Assembly (NCBI RefSeq): GCF_044904675.1
Contig: NZ_JADIKJ010000010.1
Span: 158,237-222,236, forward strand
Source: Dyella_B jejuensis
GTDB taxonomy: Bacteria; Pseudomonadota; Gammaproteobacteria; Xanthomonadales; Rhodanobacteraceae
DNA length: 64,000 bases
Direction of reading: 5' to 3'
Shown here: piece by piece, positions 62,950-64,000 of the stretch
Layout of the letters: every line of letters begins with the position of its first letter
Numbering within the stretch: position 1 is the stretch's first letter
Program-made: the position numbers and the translations under genes
The notes under the pieces: model-generated
Told to the model about the DNA's origin: nothing
The model's database searches: none
Seen by the model: only the letters and a program-made list of their open reading frames with translations

Positions 62950-63451
62950 TCATGCTGGTTCAGCGGCTCGTGATTGCGCGAGTTGCCGATAGTAGTTTGC
63001 CTCGGCCTCCGCTGGCGGGATATAGCCGATTGGTGCAAGCAATCGCTGGGCGTTGAACCAGGCCACCCATTCCAGCGTCGCAAGCTCTACGGCCGCCTTG
63101 GTTTTCCATGGCCCTCTGCGGTGAATCAGCTCGGCTTTGTAGAGCCCATTGATGGTCTCGGCGAGTGCGTTGTCGTAGCTGTCGCCGCGACGTGCCGTCG
63201 CGCTCTGGACGACGGGCGTAGAGCGCCTGCTCGAGTGCATCGAGTACGAAATCCGTACGCATCGAATCGCTGACCCGCCAACCGACGATACGGCGGGCGA
63301 AGACGTCGATGACAAACGCGACGTACAGCCAGCCCTGCCAGGTCGAGACGTACGTGAAATCACTGACCCACAGCTGGTTCGGTCGGTCGGCACGGAATTG
63401 CCGATTAACCTTGTCCAGCGGGCGCGGTGCATCACGATCACTGACGGTGGT
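62950..63451 (-). pseudogene. IS3-family transposase OrfB, C-terminal part with internal deletion
   Basis: Two frames are needed to read it. From the N, one frame gives VSDFTYVSTWQGWLYVAFVI and RTDFVLDALEQALYARRPERD (63191-63451). Then about 30 codons present in the other copy (IHHSDRGSQYVSIRYSERLA and AGIEPSVG) are missing at about 63190. A second frame continues RGDSYDNALAETINGLYKAE with the catalytic Glu region, through LAPIGYIPPAEAEANYYRQL to the stop at 62950. The deletion removes the second catalytic Asp block and shifts the frame, so this copy cannot work as assembled. Confidence 0.75.
63191..63451. repeat. 261-base direct repeat, copy A
   Basis: This segment of transposase orfB recurs at 63549-63809 with only two differences (A/G at the CGAATCG/CGAGTCG position and G/A at AGCGGGCG/AGCGAGCG). 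The offset is 358 bases. Confidence 0.9.
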
Positions 63452-63452
63452 N
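63452..63452. other. Single undetermined base (N), likely contig junction
   Basis: The only N in the window lies exactly where the two partial IS3 copies meet: copy A would continue upstream of TTVSDRD, and copy B stops after GIEPSVGSR. Confidence 0.9.
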
Positions 63453-64000
63453 GCGACTTCCCACTGAAGGTTCGATTCCCGCCTCGGCCAGGCGTTCGCT
63501 ATAGCGGATCGAGACGTATTGCGAACCTCGATCGCTGTGGTGGATCAACGTGCCGTCGCGCTCTGGACGACGGGCGTAGAGCGCCTGCTCGAGTGCATCG
63601 AGTACGAAATCCGTACGCATCGAGTCGCTGACCCGCCAACCGACGATACGGCGGGCGAAGACGTCGATGACAAACGCGACGTACAGCCAGCCCTGCCAGG
63701 TCGAGACGTACGTGAAATCACTGACCCACAGCTGGTTCGGTCGGTCGGCACGGAATTGCCGATTAACCTTGTCCAGCGAGCGCGGTGCATCACGATCACT
63801 GACGGTGGTGCGCACGACCTTGCCGCGCATGACGCCGCGCAGTCCATGCTTGCGCATCAACCGCTCGACCGTGCATCGTGCCGCCACGATGCCTTCGCGG
63901 CCGAGCTGTCGCCAGACCTTGTCCGCACCGTAGACCTGCAGGTTCGCTCGCCAGACGCGCTGGATCTGCGCAACCAGCGCCTCGTCGCGCTGTGTTCGCA
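63453..64000 (-). CDS. IS3-family transposase OrfB, partial (N-terminus beyond window, truncated at the N)
   Basis: DDE transposase fragment open from base 64000 to the N at 63452. It begins within the helix-turn-helix linker region (VWRANLQVYGADKVWRQLGR then RCTVERLMRKHGLRGV), followed by the rve integrase core: RPNQLWVSDFTYVSTWQGWL with the first catalytic Asp, the VIDVFARRIVGWRVSDSMRT block, and HHSDRGSQYVSIRYSERLAE with the second catalytic Asp. The C-terminal part with the catalytic Glu would follow but is replaced by the junction. Confidence 0.88.
63549..63809. repeat. 261-base direct repeat, copy B
   Basis: Second copy of the segment at 63191-63451. The near identity (two differences) means the two copies are recent duplicates or the same element assembled twice. 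Confidence 0.9.

Larger units (their letters stand above)
62911..64000 (-). mobile_element. IS3-family insertion sequence, two partial copies joined at an N
   Basis: The left limit is the terminal sequence TGAACCGCCCCGG at 62911, of the kind seen at IS3 ends. The element runs off the right edge. Inside are two overlapping partial copies of one transposase orfB: 62950-63451 (C-terminal part with an internal deletion) and 63453-64000 (middle and N-terminal part). They share a 261-base segment and meet at a single N at 63452. A real tandem insertion is possible, but a scaffold join between two contigs that both ended in the IS is more likely. Confidence 0.8.

Overview
The window is GC-rich gammaproteobacterial chromosome, most likely from the Xanthomonadales/Lysobacterales and probably the Rhodanobacteraceae (Dyella, Luteibacter or Frateuria-like). 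The gene orders point there: a copL-copA-copB copper cluster, omlA(bamE) divergent from fur, ratA-ratB next to smpB-ssrA, cmk-rpsA-ihfB-lapA-lapB leading into surface-polysaccharide genes, and hrcA-grpE-dnaK-dnaJ-dapB-carAB-greA in one direction. The genus assignment is inference. No rRNA or ordinary tRNA gene was seen.

Layout. 1-6003: the first 2001 codons of a giant filamentous-haemagglutinin-type adhesin (minus strand, running off the left edge) with at least 16 YDG/MBG repeats. 6.5-13 kb: glutathione S-transferase, a secreted S46 dipeptidyl-peptidase, aquaporin Z, a decayed methyltransferase, an HU-like protein with a basic tail and a TSUP permease. 13.2-16.3 kb: copper-resistance genes copL-copA-copB. 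16.4-19.8 kb: a large orphan hybrid histidine kinase. 20-23 kb: metallo-hydrolase, CsaA-like protein and FAD oxidoreductase. 23-31.3 kb: a tightly packed minus-strand run galU, wbpM-like, wecA/wbpL-like, lapB, lapA, ihfB, rpsA, cmk, linking envelope polysaccharide and LPS control to ribosome and nucleotide functions. 31.4-36.6 kb: acyl-CoA-binding protein, 2,4-dienoyl-CoA reductase, LysR regulator, ribosomal protein L36 type B and a soluble PAS-PAS chemoreceptor. 36.7-50.3 kb: the greA-carB-carA / dapB / dnaJ-dnaK-grpE-hrcA block, interrupted by a 2OG oxygenase, a cation exchanger and a TMEM175-type channel. 50.5-57.3 kb: recN, a divergent NarL/UhpB-type two-component pair, a probable structured small RNA, fur, bamE, ratB, ratA, smpB.

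57.4 kb to the end: ssrA (tmRNA), whose 3' end serves as the attachment site of an integrative element. The element holds a P4-type tyrosine integrase preceded by GGGGTAAC repeats, a secreted small protein, a DUF6166-like protein, a HicA-HicB toxin-antitoxin pair with a third overlapping gene, a membrane protein, gene remnants and an IS3-family insertion. The IS is present as two partial, overlapping copies joined at a single N (63452), which is probably an assembly join.

The most notable uncatalogued signal is the non-coding stretch at about 54720-54908. It folds into consecutive hairpins, carries eight GGA motifs (two presented as AGGA in hairpin loops) and ends in a strong intrinsic terminator, as in CsrA/RsmA-sequestering RNAs.
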